Assembly: GCF_048595215.1 (NCBI RefSeq) | Contig: NZ_JBMDWJ010000048.1 | Coordinates: 1 to 57,763 of the forward strand | Source of the DNA: Siphonobacter sp048595215 | GTDB lineage: Bacteria; Bacteroidota; Bacteroidia; Cytophagales; Spirosomataceae | Direction of reading: 5' to 3' | Length of the DNA stretch: 57,763 nucleotides | Shown here: positions 33,425 through 41,138 of the stretch, piece by piece | Layout of the letters: every line of letters starts with the position of its first letter | Position numbering within the stretch: position 1 is the stretch's first letter | The notes under the pieces: model-generated | What the model saw: the letters and a program-made list of their open reading frames with translations, nothing else | What the model was told of the DNA's origin: nothing | Database searches by the model: none | Position numbers and translations under genes: made by a program

Positions 33425-34093
33425 ATGGTTCTCGCCTTTCTCACCGGACTTCTTTCCAGCATTCACTGCGTCGGCATGTGTGGCCCAATTGCTCTGGCCT
33501 TGCCCGTGGGTGGTTTGTCGGAAGGACGGATGCTACTGGCTCGACTGAGTTACAACCTGGCACGAACGCTGAGTTACGGCCTGTTGGGTTTGCTGGTGGG
33601 ATTTGTCGGCGAACGCGTATCGATTCTCGGCTGGCAACAATATCTTTCGCTACTGGCGGGAGTACTCATGGCAGGCTTCGTCGTAGCCGATCGATGGATT
33701 GGTTTTAGTCCGTTCGTTCGACTGAAATCAACCTTTAGTAAGCTACTACAGCGGAAAACCTGGATGGCGTATGTGGGTGTGGGTTTGATCAACGGCTGGT
33801 TACCCTGTGGGATGGTTTACGTAGCCTTAGCCGGAGCCCTGGCAACCGCTACTCCTGCTCAGGGTATGCTCTGGATGCTGGCGTATGGGGCAGGTACCAT
33901 TCCGGCGATGCTGGCCGTGGGCTGGGTTTGGCAGTGGGTGAGCTTACCCGTACGCCGAACGCTGAATCGCTGGGTTCCTGTACTCACCCTGGCGATTGCG
34001 TTGCTGTTTGTCTGGCGGGGATTGGGTTTAGGCTTACCCTATAGTCCGGGTTTGCCTTCGGCGGCGGCCACTGTTCCAGTTTGTCATGAATAG
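33425..34093 (+). CDS. UreH/TauE-like membrane protein of the cbb3 cluster (SafE family)
   Basis: A 222-residue protein with six hydrophobic segments and an N-terminal HCVGMCGPIALALP motif. The CxxxCG pair and the second conserved segment NGWLPCGMVYVALAGALATATPAQG define the UreH-like subgroup often found right after ccoGHIS. A copper or heavy metal transport role is suspected but not proven. It ends with TAG at 34091-34093, immediately followed by a REP-like element that starts on the next base. Confidence 0.88.
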   Translation: MVLAFLTGLLSSIHCVGMCGPIALALPVGGLSEGRMLLARLSYNLARTLSYGLLGLLVGFVGERVSILGWQQYLSLLAGVLMAGFVVADRWIGFSPFVRLKSTFSKLLQRKTWMAYVGVGLINGWLPCGMVYVALAGALATATPAQGMLWMLAYGAGTIPAMLAVGWVWQWVSLPVRRTLNRWVPVLTLAIALLFVWRGLGLGLPYSPGLPSAAATVPVCHE

Positions 34094-34142
34094 GTAGGCA
34101 CAGCCTACTAATTTGAACATCCGTAGCGGATGCTACGGATAA
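34094..34142 (+). repeat. Two-hairpin REP-like repeat, copy 3 (left member of the RAYT pair)
   Basis: GTAGGC-aca-GCCTAC (34094-34108), linker taatttgaac, ATCCGTAGC-ggat-GCTACGGAT style second hairpin (34119-34140). It begins directly after the stop codon of the UreH/TauE-like gene and probably acts as its 3' end structure. Confidence 0.9.
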
Positions 34143-34283
34143 CGGGGTTTGGTTACTTGGCGGGAATGTTCATATTAGCTTGGCTGTGGGTTATAGATTT
34201 TTGCCAGGTAGCTGTTTGCGAAACATTTCTCTATCTCTTAGTCAAACCTTCCCCTAACACAACTCTTCCCAAGCAGCGAGTTG
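34143..34283. other. 141-base spacer enclosed by the inverted repeat pair
   Basis: No coding sequence. Its right end has cttcccaagcagcgagtt, whose complement also follows copy 5 at 43049 almost unchanged, so this tail seems to be part of the mobile unit. Confidence 0.5.
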
Positions 34284-34329
34284 TTCGTAGCATCCGCTAC
34301 GAACCTTCAAGTTTGTAGGCTGTGCCTAC
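34284..34329 (-). repeat. Two-hairpin REP-like repeat, copy 4 (right member, inverted)
   Basis: On the plus strand: TTCGTAGC-atcc-GCTACGAA (34284-34303), linker ccttcaagttt, GTAGGC-tgt-GCCTAC (34115+200 to 34329, that is 34315-34329). It is copy 3 in opposite orientation, 141 bases away. The outer stem bases changed together (TT with AA instead of CC with GG), keeping the pairing. Confidence 0.88.
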
Positions 34330-34382
34330 CGCACTGATTCAACGGTACGAACGAAATAAATTACCCGCGGTTTCTTTACCGA

Positions 34383-34937
34383 ATGATCTTCAAGCCTTAT
34401 CAATTCAGCAATCCTCGGGGCATTTATTTTATCAGTTTCGCAACGGTTTACTGGATCGATGTATTCACGCGAATTCATTACCGAACCATCTTTCTGGATA
34501 GCCTATCGTTTTGCCAGCAACACAAGGGCTTACGCCTTCATGCCTGGTGCCTCATGAGTAATCACGTGCACCTCATCATTAGTACAGAAGAGGGTTTTAA
34601 CCTTTCCCATACACTCCGGGATTTGAAGCGGCATACGGCTACTACGCTCATAGAAGCGATTAAAGAAGATCCGGAAAGTCGGAAAGAGTGGATGCTCTGG
34701 ATGTTCCAGCGAGCGGCTCATCACAACAAACGCAATGACGATTACCAGTTCTGGCAACAGGATAACCATGCGGAAGAACTGATCACGCCTCGCTTCACCC
34801 AACAAAAATTAAATTACCTGCATCAGAATCCGGTAGTGGCCGGGTGGGTCGATGCCCCTGAACATTTTCTGTACAGCAGTGCCCGGGATTATACCGGATT
34901 TGGAAAAGGATTACTGGACATTCTATTTCTTTTCTGA
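34383..34937 (+). CDS. REP-associated tyrosine transposase (RAYT, IS200-like Y1 family)
   Basis: A 184-residue HUH-superfamily protein. It has the metal-binding His-x-His in MSNHVHLIIS, the conserved LHAWCLM segment before it, a helix with LRDLKRHTATTLI, and the C-terminal catalytic-tyrosine region LNYLHQNPVVAGWV followed by SSARDY. RAYTs bind and cut short hairpin REP DNA and are thought to spread such repeats; they are normally single-copy and not flanked by IS ends. Here the gene begins 53 bases after an inverted pair of two-hairpin repeats, the usual REPtron arrangement. Reading frame and catalytic residues appear intact. Confidence 0.9.
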   Translation: MIFKPYQFSNPRGIYFISFATVYWIDVFTRIHYRTIFLDSLSFCQQHKGLRLHAWCLMSNHVHLIISTEEGFNLSHTLRDLKRHTATTLIEAIKEDPESRKEWMLWMFQRAAHHNKRNDDYQFWQQDNHAEELITPRFTQQKLNYLHQNPVVAGWVDAPEHFLYSSARDYTGFGKGLLDILFLF

Positions 34938-35036
34938 TCACTTCGCTAAATGAGCATAGGCCACCCTGAAGGCTCACGATTAAGCAGAGCAGAACCGTTC
35001 TTTCAGTAACCCCTTCAAACTATTGAAAACAGCTGA

Positions 35037-35044
35037 TAACTTTG
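35037..35044 (+). promoter_or_regulatory. Candidate -7 element for the DinB-like gene
   Basis: TAACTTTG matches TAnnTTTG and lies 34 bases before the ATG at 35078. No clear -33 partner. Confidence 0.35.
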
Positions 35045-35077
35045 GCATGATTCTCCCACTTATTCGCTCTCATTGCC

Positions 35078-35239
35078 ATGCCCGACTCCGTATCCAGCCG
35101 TCCGTTACCAGCCATGACGTATTCTACGGCTATCCTCATTGAAAAGCTACGCAAGCTCGATCAGCTTTTACTGGAATTGCTGGAATCACTCACCCCTCAG
35201 GAATGGCAAGCCCAGACTGTAGCCAACGCTGGAAAGTAA
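35078..35239 (+). pseudogene. Detached N-terminus of the DinB/maleylpyruvate-isomerase-like gene
   Basis: From ATG 35078 a 53-codon frame reads to TAA 35239 and contains LIEKLRKLDQLLLELLESL and TPQEWQAQTVANAGK. In relatives the TPxEWxxxT motif continues directly into WxVKDVAAHLLDG, which here lies in another frame (35203-35943). One frameshift in 35203-35239 would join them. ATG 35116 is an alternative start. Confidence 0.6.
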
Positions 35240-35943
35240 AAGACGTAGCTGCTCACTTACTGGATGGTAACATTCGGATCCTGTCTTCGCTGCGGGATGA
35301 GTATCCGGGTGAAAGTCCCGCTATTCGCTCCTACCAGGATTTGCTGGATTTTCTCAATGGACTCAATGCCGATTGGGTAAAGGCCATGAAACGGGTTAGT
35401 CCGCAGGTACTGATCCTGCTCCACCGCATTACGGGACCGATGTACTGCGACTATTACGCCTCCCTCGATCCGCAGGCAAAAGCCACCTTTTCCGTAGCCT
35501 GGGCCGGTGAAGAAGAAAGTCAGAACTGGATGCACATTGCCCGGGAATACACCGAAAAATGGCTGCATCAACAGCAGATACGAGCTGCCGTACATAAACC
35601 GGCTTTACTCACGCCGGAGTTTTTTCACCCCTTCATCGACATCTTTATGTATGGTCTGCCCCATACGTACCGAAACGTACAAGCATCCGAAGGAACAACC
35701 CTGAAAGTTACCATCACGACCGAGGCAGGAGGCAGTTGGTATCTGATTCGTCGAACGGATTTCTGGCAACTGGAACGCAGCCCGCAAAATTCTTATGATA
35801 CCGAAGTGACGCTAACCCCGGAAGTAGCCTGGCCCCTTTTTTCCAAAAGTATACGTCCGCATGAACTCAGTAGTGGCGTGACTATTACGGGCGATGCGAC
35901 TTTGGGGAAGGTGGCTCTGGAAATGGTTTCGGTGATGGCGTAA
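35203..35943 (+). CDS. DinB-like / maleylpyruvate isomerase N-terminal domain protein (frame-shifted 5' end)
   Basis: A 246-codon frame. After an unconvincing start (MASPDCSQR), it reads WKVKDVAAHLLDGNIR, the metal-binding His segment of the DinB/MDMPI four-helix fold. Later come EYTEKWLHQQQIR with a second His and HPFIDIFMYGLPHTYR, then a C-terminal SCP2-like part ending GDATLGKVALEMVSVMA. Such proteins are thiol-dependent metalloenzymes or stress proteins of mostly unknown substrate. The missing first helix is encoded just upstream in frame 0 (35078-35239), so the ancestral gene spanned 35078-35943. Either the gene is broken, or a minus-one shift near the GGA-AAG-TAA end of the upstream frame makes the full protein. 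Confidence 0.75.
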   Translation: MASPDCSQRWKVKDVAAHLLDGNIRILSSLRDEYPGESPAIRSYQDLLDFLNGLNADWVKAMKRVSPQVLILLHRITGPMYCDYYASLDPQAKATFSVAWAGEEESQNWMHIAREYTEKWLHQQQIRAAVHKPALLTPEFFHPFIDIFMYGLPHTYRNVQASEGTTLKVTITTEAGGSWYLIRRTDFWQLERSPQNSYDTEVTLTPEVAWPLFSKSIRPHELSSGVTITGDATLGKVALEMVSVMA

Positions 35944-36017
35944 AGGAACACTAGATTGAAAGCCGCCTCCTGTCCATTTTGTCGCCAACACAGACCTACT
36001 TTAGTCTTGAAATAGCA

Positions 36018-36404
36018 TCACTCCTTTGTAAACGAAACCTCCCCCATCCCATCTTTTTCATACTTTGCCAGGGGTTGAAACGTATCATCAAAAGGCTTCT
36101 CACCGGGTTGTAATTCGTTAGGTGCCGCACTTCCCGTTTTGAAGAAATAAACCGTCGTCGTACCGTATTTGGTATGCGGCATAAAATCGCCGTATTGCTT
36201 CATTTCGTTCCACAACGTATCGTCTACCGTTACGGCATACATACGTTTGATCGGACCCGTGTTATTTTCATTCCGGTACAACGCGACTTCTTTGAAATTT
36301 CCCTTCAAATCCTGTACGCCGGGTTGCGAGGTGGCGTTATACACCATGTAAGCCATCAGGACAAGAATGGCTCCTATAAACAGATATTTTACTTGCTTAC
36401 TCAT
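36018..36404 (-). CDS. Membrane-anchored hypothetical protein
   Basis: A 128-residue protein with one N-terminal helix (about 6-24: YLFIGAILVLMAYMVYNA) followed by a soluble, presumably periplasmic domain of about 100 residues. The domain has RMYAVTVDDTLWNEMKQYGD and TTTVYFFKTG and ends with a polar segment. I do not recognise a family. It lies 24 bases before the stop of rqcH and on the same strand, downstream of it, so the two may share a transcript. Confidence 0.7.
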   Translation of the reverse strand: MSKQVKYLFIGAILVLMAYMVYNATSQPGVQDLKGNFKEVALYRNENNTGPIKRMYAVTVDDTLWNEMKQYGDFMPHTKYGTTTVYFFKTGSAAPNELQPGEKPFDDTFQPLAKYEKDGMGEVSFTKE

Positions 36405-36427
36405 CTGATTTTCAATTAGTCAATTCC

Positions 36428-37993
36428 TTACGCTTTCGGCTCAACCATCACCACTTCTTCTTTTTCAACAATCACCTGACCCTCCTGTAAATCGCGGGTT
36501 TTTCGGACGAATTTCTTCGGCGTTACAATCACCGGACACAGCGTATCATTGCGTCGTTTCGAATAGTAAGCGGCCAGTTGAGCCGCCCGTTCAATCACCG
36601 GATTTGGGAAGCGTTTACCCGCCTGATGCCGGATGATAACGTGCGAACCCGTTACATCACGGGCATGCAGCCAGAGGTCTTCCTTGCGGGTATACCGTTG
36701 CGTCAGCAGGTCGTTGTTCTTGGCATTTCTGCCCACGAAAATCTCGAAACCCTGGTATTCGTAGCGTTTAAAGAGCGTCGCCGCTGATACATCGGGCTTT
36801 TCAATTTTGTCGAGTCCACTCGTTTTCAGGTATTTCCGCAGCTCCTTCAGCGTTTCGATGGATTCTACTTTCGCGATCTGAGCGTCGTATTCGGCCATTT
36901 CCCGCTCCCGTACCTCCAGGGCTTCCATGAGGTGTTCAACTTCGATTTTCTCGTTTTTCGACTTTCGGTAATACGATTCCGCGTTTTTCTGCGGCGACAA
37001 ATCAGGCTTGAGTCGAATCGTTACGGGCTGATCCCGGTAGAAATCGTGCAGCTCCACGGACTCGGCCCGCTCGGGAATCTGGTGCAGATTCGCCATCAGA
37101 ATGTGGCCGACTTCTTCGTGCTTGATGGCCTTTTCCATCTCGTCGAGCTTTTCGTAGACCGAGTCTACGTACTGCTGCGTTTTCTGCTTCCGCTTCTGTA
37201 AGGCCCGAACAATCAGCCCCTTTTCCCGGTCAAATACGTTGATTCGCGAATAAGCGTAGTAAAAGCCATTGGCCGCCTCAATCGGATCGGTAAAGGATTT
37301 CTCGGCGTCGTCGGGCAGCAGCGTCAATACGGGCTGGTACTCCACCGTTTTGATGTAATACGTCGGATTTTCCAGATAGCCGCGTACCTGTTCCACCAAC
37401 GCCCATTTTTCGTCAATCGTTTTCGAACGGTATGCCTGCCGATCCAGCCAAGCGGTGACGTCCTTCCCAAATGTGGGAAAGAGCTTTCGCCAGTCGCCAT
37501 TGGCCCGATCAAAGGCTTCTCGGCTCTGATCCAGCGGTCGATCCAGGGTGGTGATGTCCAGCTTTTCGTCCGTTACGAGCTTGTTGTGGAAGAGATCCAC
37601 GACCGACGCTCCCTGCACCAGTACCAGGTTGGAACGATTACCAAAGAGCTTGAATACTAAATGAAAATCATCCGCAAAATCGATAGAAAAGGCCCGTTCG
37701 TTCAGGTATTGCCGAACGCCCAGAATGGGTTTATCCAGTAACTCGGAGAATAAATCAACCGTATTTTTTCCCGCCCGTCGAAAGTCTTCGGGAAAGTTTA
37801 AGGCCACAAAATCAGGCCGTATGGTGGCTCGTATGTAAAAATCCCTTCGCTTTCGCCACTGCTTCTCTGCCGGACAAAACCCCAGTACCAATTCATCTTT
37901 TTCCTGCGAAAAACACTCCGCCAGAACCAGGCCTTCGAGCTGGGCTTCGATCTCCCGGGAGAGCTGACGAAGAAAGTAGTAATTGCTTTGCAT
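36428..37993 (-). CDS. rqcH: NFACT-domain ribosome quality-control protein RqcH
   Basis: A 521-residue protein of the NEMF/Rqc2/RqcH family. RqcH binds stalled 50S subunits and adds a C-terminal alanine tail that marks the nascent chain for proteolysis. I chose ATG 37993 because the conserved N-terminus MQSNYYFLRQLSREI starts there; the frame extends 16 codons further. It has an NFACT-N region with LVFKLFGNRSNLVLVQ, a helix-hairpin-helix and coiled-coil middle (about 285-400), and the NFACT-R (DUF814) domain with DLWLHARDVTGSHVIIR and AAQLAAYYSKRRND. Length is typical. Confidence 0.9.
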   Translation of the reverse strand: MQSNYYFLRQLSREIEAQLEGLVLAECFSQEKDELVLGFCPAEKQWRKRRDFYIRATIRPDFVALNFPEDFRRAGKNTVDLFSELLDKPILGVRQYLNERAFSIDFADDFHLVFKLFGNRSNLVLVQGASVVDLFHNKLVTDEKLDITTLDRPLDQSREAFDRANGDWRKLFPTFGKDVTAWLDRQAYRSKTIDEKWALVEQVRGYLENPTYYIKTVEYQPVLTLLPDDAEKSFTDPIEAANGFYYAYSRINVFDREKGLIVRALQKRKQKTQQYVDSVYEKLDEMEKAIKHEEVGHILMANLHQIPERAESVELHDFYRDQPVTIRLKPDLSPQKNAESYYRKSKNEKIEVEHLMEALEVREREMAEYDAQIAKVESIETLKELRKYLKTSGLDKIEKPDVSAATLFKRYEYQGFEIFVGRNAKNNDLLTQRYTRKEDLWLHARDVTGSHVIIRHQAGKRFPNPVIERAAQLAAYYSKRRNDTLCPVIVTPKKFVRKTRDLQEGQVIVEKEEVVMVEPKA

Positions 37994-38033
37994 ACCCCAA
38001 AAGTACGAACGGCCCGCCCGGAATACTGAAAGG

Positions 38034-38065
38034 TTTGGCAAGGGATTCGCAAAAGCTTTCTTTTG
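38034..38065 (+). promoter_or_regulatory. Promoter of the ABC exporter pair, near-leaderless
   Basis: TTTG at 38034-38037, a 20-base spacer, then TTCTTTTG (38058-38065), one base off TAnnTTTG. The ATG begins at 38071, just 6 bases after the element ends, so transcription would start at or next to the start codon. Confidence 0.45.
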
Positions 38066-38070
38066 CAGGT

Positions 38071-38706
38071 ATGCTACAGGTCAAAAATTATCGGAAAGCG
38101 TACCACGGAAGGACGATTCTGCAAGTCCCCGACTGGCAGTTATCGCCGGGTATCCACTGGATTCGGGGTTCGAACGGCTCCGGGAAAAGTACGTTTTTCC
38201 GGTCCATTGCGGGCATGCTTCCCTGCGAAGGTGAAATCTGGCTGAACAATCAGTATGAAGTCAGTCGGCACACGGTCCCGTATCGCATGCGGGTGAATTA
38301 CGCCGAAGCGGAGCCGCTGTACCCGGAATATCTGTCGGCCTTTGATCTGATTTCTTTCGTGGGAAAAGCCAAGCAGTCGCCCGCCGGGCAGGTGGATTCG
38401 TTGATTGATACGCTGGAAATCCGGGAGTTCTGGAAACAGCCCGTTGGTACCTATTCCTCGGGCATGCTCAAGAAAACGTCGCTGGTGCTGGGCTTTCTGG
38501 GGCAACCCGAACTCATCATGCTGGATGAGCCCCTCATTACCATCGACGACCGGGCCGTGGCCAACGTCTGTAGCCTCATTGCGACGTATCATCAGCGGGG
38601 TGTAAGTTTTCTGCTGTCTTCGCACCAGGATTTTCGCCTGACCGAATTAGCTCTGGATTCTTCGTATCTGATCCAGAACCATACGCTAGTGGAAACGCCT
38701 GCCTAA
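38071..38706 (+). CDS. ABC transporter ATP-binding protein
   Basis: A 211-residue ATPase subunit with Walker A RGSNGSGKST (about 33-42), Q-loop region, a shortened signature YSSGML (about 138-143) and Walker B ELIMLDEPL. The YSSGM form is common in ATPases of ABC-2-type exporters. The frame opens at TTG 38035, but ATG 38071 fits the domain start and the promoter. The membrane partner follows 18 bases later. Substrate unknown. Confidence 0.88.
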   Translation: MLQVKNYRKAYHGRTILQVPDWQLSPGIHWIRGSNGSGKSTFFRSIAGMLPCEGEIWLNNQYEVSRHTVPYRMRVNYAEAEPLYPEYLSAFDLISFVGKAKQSPAGQVDSLIDTLEIREFWKQPVGTYSSGMLKKTSLVLGFLGQPELIMLDEPLITIDDRAVANVCSLIATYHQRGVSFLLSSHQDFRLTELALDSSYLIQNHTLVETPA

Positions 38707-38724
38707 TCTTACTCGCCAACGCCC

Positions 38725-39810
38725 TTGAAAGCTGTCTTTTTCCGTACGCTGGTTACCGAATTTTACCGTCAAAATTCGGGCTTCTTCCTGCTGATCTTAC
38801 TGATCGGTTTTGGTATCATCCGCAGCGACGACCACGTGGCCCTGTTTCGGTACGCGATGGCTTCGCCTTCTACCCTGGTGTATTACTTTATCCCCTGGAT
38901 ACTGTACGGATTAAAAACGCTCAGTTTCGTTCGTAGTCAGTTTCGACATCCGGCGTATGGCTTTCTTGATCATTGGCGGCTGGTTCCGTTTGGCACGCGT
39001 CTGAGCGGCTGGGTTACCATGCAGGCCGGACTGTTACTGCCCGTTTTTCTGTACGCGGGCTGGATGAGCGTGTACGCTTTTCCCGGTCGCCAGTGGTCGG
39101 CTTTGGTTCTTATAGGTCTGGTTCTGCTGGGGCTCGTCGTACTGCCGATTCCGCTGCTGGAGCGAATGCTGCACCATACGAGTCGGGAAGTTCGCGTGCG
39201 TACGTTCATTCGCCACTGGCCCTTACCTTATCCGCTGTACTTCATTCAGCATTTGTTCCGGCGGCAACCGCTGCTGTTACTACTGACCAAAATTTTCTCC
39301 GGATTACTGATCATAGGGGTTTGTTTGCTCTACCCCACCGACGATTACGATGAACGTTTGTTGACCATCGGTATGCTCATCGGTGGACTGACGCAACTGG
39401 GACTGGCTCAGGAACAGTACATCTTCGAGCATGAGTATCTACTTTTCCTGCGAAACCTGCCCCTTTCGTTCGGCAAACGGATGGGCTATCTGTTCGTACA
39501 GGGTTTGCTGCTGTTTATTCCGGAAACCCTGCTCCTCTTCCGCTACCTGCCCGCAACGGTATCGTGGCTGTACGTCGGCAAGGCTCTCTTCTTCGGGATC
39601 GGTCTGTGGCTGGCGGGTTTACACCGCTTGTACCAGAACGATAAAAGTCTGGAAAATCTCGGAGCGTATGGGTTATGGGGCTTTCCAATGGGTCTGCTAC
39701 TCATCATGTTTCAGGTAGATACGGCTCTACTGGGGCTGCTGCTGTGGGTGTACGCGGCCTGGATCAATGCCTACCGCTACTACCGCTCGGAATTTCATTT
39801 ACCGCAGTAG
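38725..39810 (+). CDS. ABC transporter permease (TTG start)
   Basis: A 361-residue integral membrane protein with about nine to ten hydrophobic segments and a Tyr-rich C-terminal end. It begins MKAVFFRTLVTEFYRQNSGF from TTG 38725; no upstream ATG exists and later ATGs would cut the first helix, so the TTG start is well supported. It sits 18 bases after the ATPase gene and is its likely membrane partner in an exporter. I see no recognisable substrate signature. Confidence 0.85.
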   Translation: MKAVFFRTLVTEFYRQNSGFFLLILLIGFGIIRSDDHVALFRYAMASPSTLVYYFIPWILYGLKTLSFVRSQFRHPAYGFLDHWRLVPFGTRLSGWVTMQAGLLLPVFLYAGWMSVYAFPGRQWSALVLIGLVLLGLVVLPIPLLERMLHHTSREVRVRTFIRHWPLPYPLYFIQHLFRRQPLLLLLTKIFSGLLIIGVCLLYPTDDYDERLLTIGMLIGGLTQLGLAQEQYIFEHEYLLFLRNLPLSFGKRMGYLFVQGLLLFIPETLLLFRYLPATVSWLYVGKALFFGIGLWLAGLHRLYQNDKSLENLGAYGLWGFPMGLLLIMFQVDTALLGLLLWVYAAWINAYRYYRSEFHLPQ

Positions 39811-39869
39811 TTGCTTTCCTTTTGGCTGGCCAATCGTAACTTGGGGTTTGTAAGCTCTTCCCAATTTCT

Positions 39870-40973
39870 ATGAAAAACGTAATTCTACTGCTCTTAATGA
39901 GTACTTCCCTCCTTCACGCCCAAACCCGCTTTCGCGAGCATACGCAGCAAACCATTGGCATTCTGAAAACGGGTACGCACAACGCCATCACCGATGTAGC
40001 CGGATTGAAAGTAGGACACGTTACGCTGATTGAAGGTCAGCAGATCCGGACGGGCGTAACGGCCATTATTCCTACGGAAGGGAATCTGTTTCAGCAAAAA
40101 ATCCCGGCGGCCGTTTTTGTGGCGAATGGGTTCGGGAAAATGGCGGGAATCAGTCAGATCAATGAATTAGGCAATCTGGAAACGCCCGTCGTGCTGACCA
40201 ATACGCTTTCGGTAGCAGCGGGGATGCAGGGGCTTGTTTCGTATACGCTGGCCCAGCCGGGCAATGCTACCGTTCGTTCGGTCAATGCCGTCGTGGGGGA
40301 AACCAATGATAGTTTTCTCAACGACATTACGGGTTTTCACGTCAAACCCGAACACGTCACCCAGGCCCTTCAGAAAGCCCAAAGTGGTCCGGTTGCCGAA
40401 GGAAATGTCGGAGCTGGAACGGGTACCATCTGCTTTGGCTGGAAGGGCGGGATTGGCACCAGTTCGCGGGTACTGCCGAAAAAGTCTGGTGCGTATACGG
40501 TAGGCGTTCTCGTACAAACCAACTTCGGGGGCGTGCTGGAAATCAAAGGAAAACCCATTGGAAAATCGCTGGGCAAGTACTTTCTAAGTGATCAGTTGAA
40601 TGATCCGGCGGATGGTTCCTGTATGATCATCGTGGCCACGGATGCTCCGCTCACCCACCGCAACCTCGAACGGCTGGCGAAACGGGCCTGGTCGGCCCTG
40701 GCGAAAGTGGGGGGTATTGCGTCGAATGGCTCGGGTGAATACGTATTGGCTTTTTCTACCAGCGAAAAGGTACGCATCCCACACAACAGTAAAAAACTGA
40801 CACTAACCGTTGAGGAAATGGATAATGAAGCGATGTCCCCCTTGTTTCTAGCCGCCATCGAAGCGACGGAAGAAGCTATCCTGAATTCCCTGTGGGCGGC
40901 TCGTACCATGCAGGGGAAGAATGGTTCTGTTAACGAGTTACCGAGGGATCAGGTGAGGACTTTGCTGAAGTGA
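39870..40973 (+). CDS. P1/DmpA-family aminopeptidase (S58, self-processing), exported
   Basis: A 367-residue protein with a signal peptide (MKNVILLLLMSTSLLHAQ). It belongs to the DmpA/beta-peptidyl aminopeptidase family: NAITDVAGLKVGH at the start, GTGTICFGWKGGIGTSSR, GVLVQTNFGG, and the self-cleavage site before Ser in DGSCMIIVATDAPL (about residues 250-263). The precursor cuts itself into alpha and beta chains, exposing the catalytic Ser, and removes N-terminal residues from peptides. Monocistronic as far as seen. Confidence 0.9.
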   Translation: MKNVILLLLMSTSLLHAQTRFREHTQQTIGILKTGTHNAITDVAGLKVGHVTLIEGQQIRTGVTAIIPTEGNLFQQKIPAAVFVANGFGKMAGISQINELGNLETPVVLTNTLSVAAGMQGLVSYTLAQPGNATVRSVNAVVGETNDSFLNDITGFHVKPEHVTQALQKAQSGPVAEGNVGAGTGTICFGWKGGIGTSSRVLPKKSGAYTVGVLVQTNFGGVLEIKGKPIGKSLGKYFLSDQLNDPADGSCMIIVATDAPLTHRNLERLAKRAWSALAKVGGIASNGSGEYVLAFSTSEKVRIPHNSKKLTLTVEEMDNEAMSPLFLAAIEATEEAILNSLWAARTMQGKNGSVNELPRDQVRTLLK

Positions 40974-41046
40974 GGATAGGGTTTGAAGTCTGATGAGGTT
41001 TAAAGTTTGATCGTGTATAAAGTTTCAGGTTTAATTGTGTTTGAGA
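40974..41046. repeat. Low-complexity gtttga-rich tail after the peptidase gene
   Basis: Repeated units gtttgaagtc, gtttaaag, tttgatcg, gtttcagg and gtttgaga. Similar to the arms at 23546-23829; complementary tcaaac units appear at 43145-43255 beyond the PoxB-like gene. Confidence 0.4.
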
Positions 41047-41057
41047 CCATTATCATC

Positions 41058-41104
41058 AACCCTGAAAGGGTTCAATGTACATAGCCAGGGGTAAAACCCC
41101 TGGC
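41058..41104. repeat. Second two-hairpin palindromic element
   Basis: AACCCT-gaa-AGGGTT (41058-41072), 11-base linker caatgtacata, GCCAGGGGT-aaa-ACCCCTGGC (41084-41104). Two perfect stems with 3-base loops, so the layout resembles the REP-like family but the sequence is unrelated. Only this copy is in the window. It may also end transcripts of both convergent neighbours. Confidence 0.7.
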
Positions 41105-41138
41105 TTCATTCCATAGCTTACTGGCCTCACCGCTTTTT

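Noticed and set aside
34383..34937. Complete IS200/IS605 insertion sequence
   Set aside because: No TnpB, no typical left and right ends around the gene; the RAYT-plus-repeat layout fits better.
41058..41104. CRISPR repeat
   Set aside because: Only one copy, no regular spacer array anywhere in the window.
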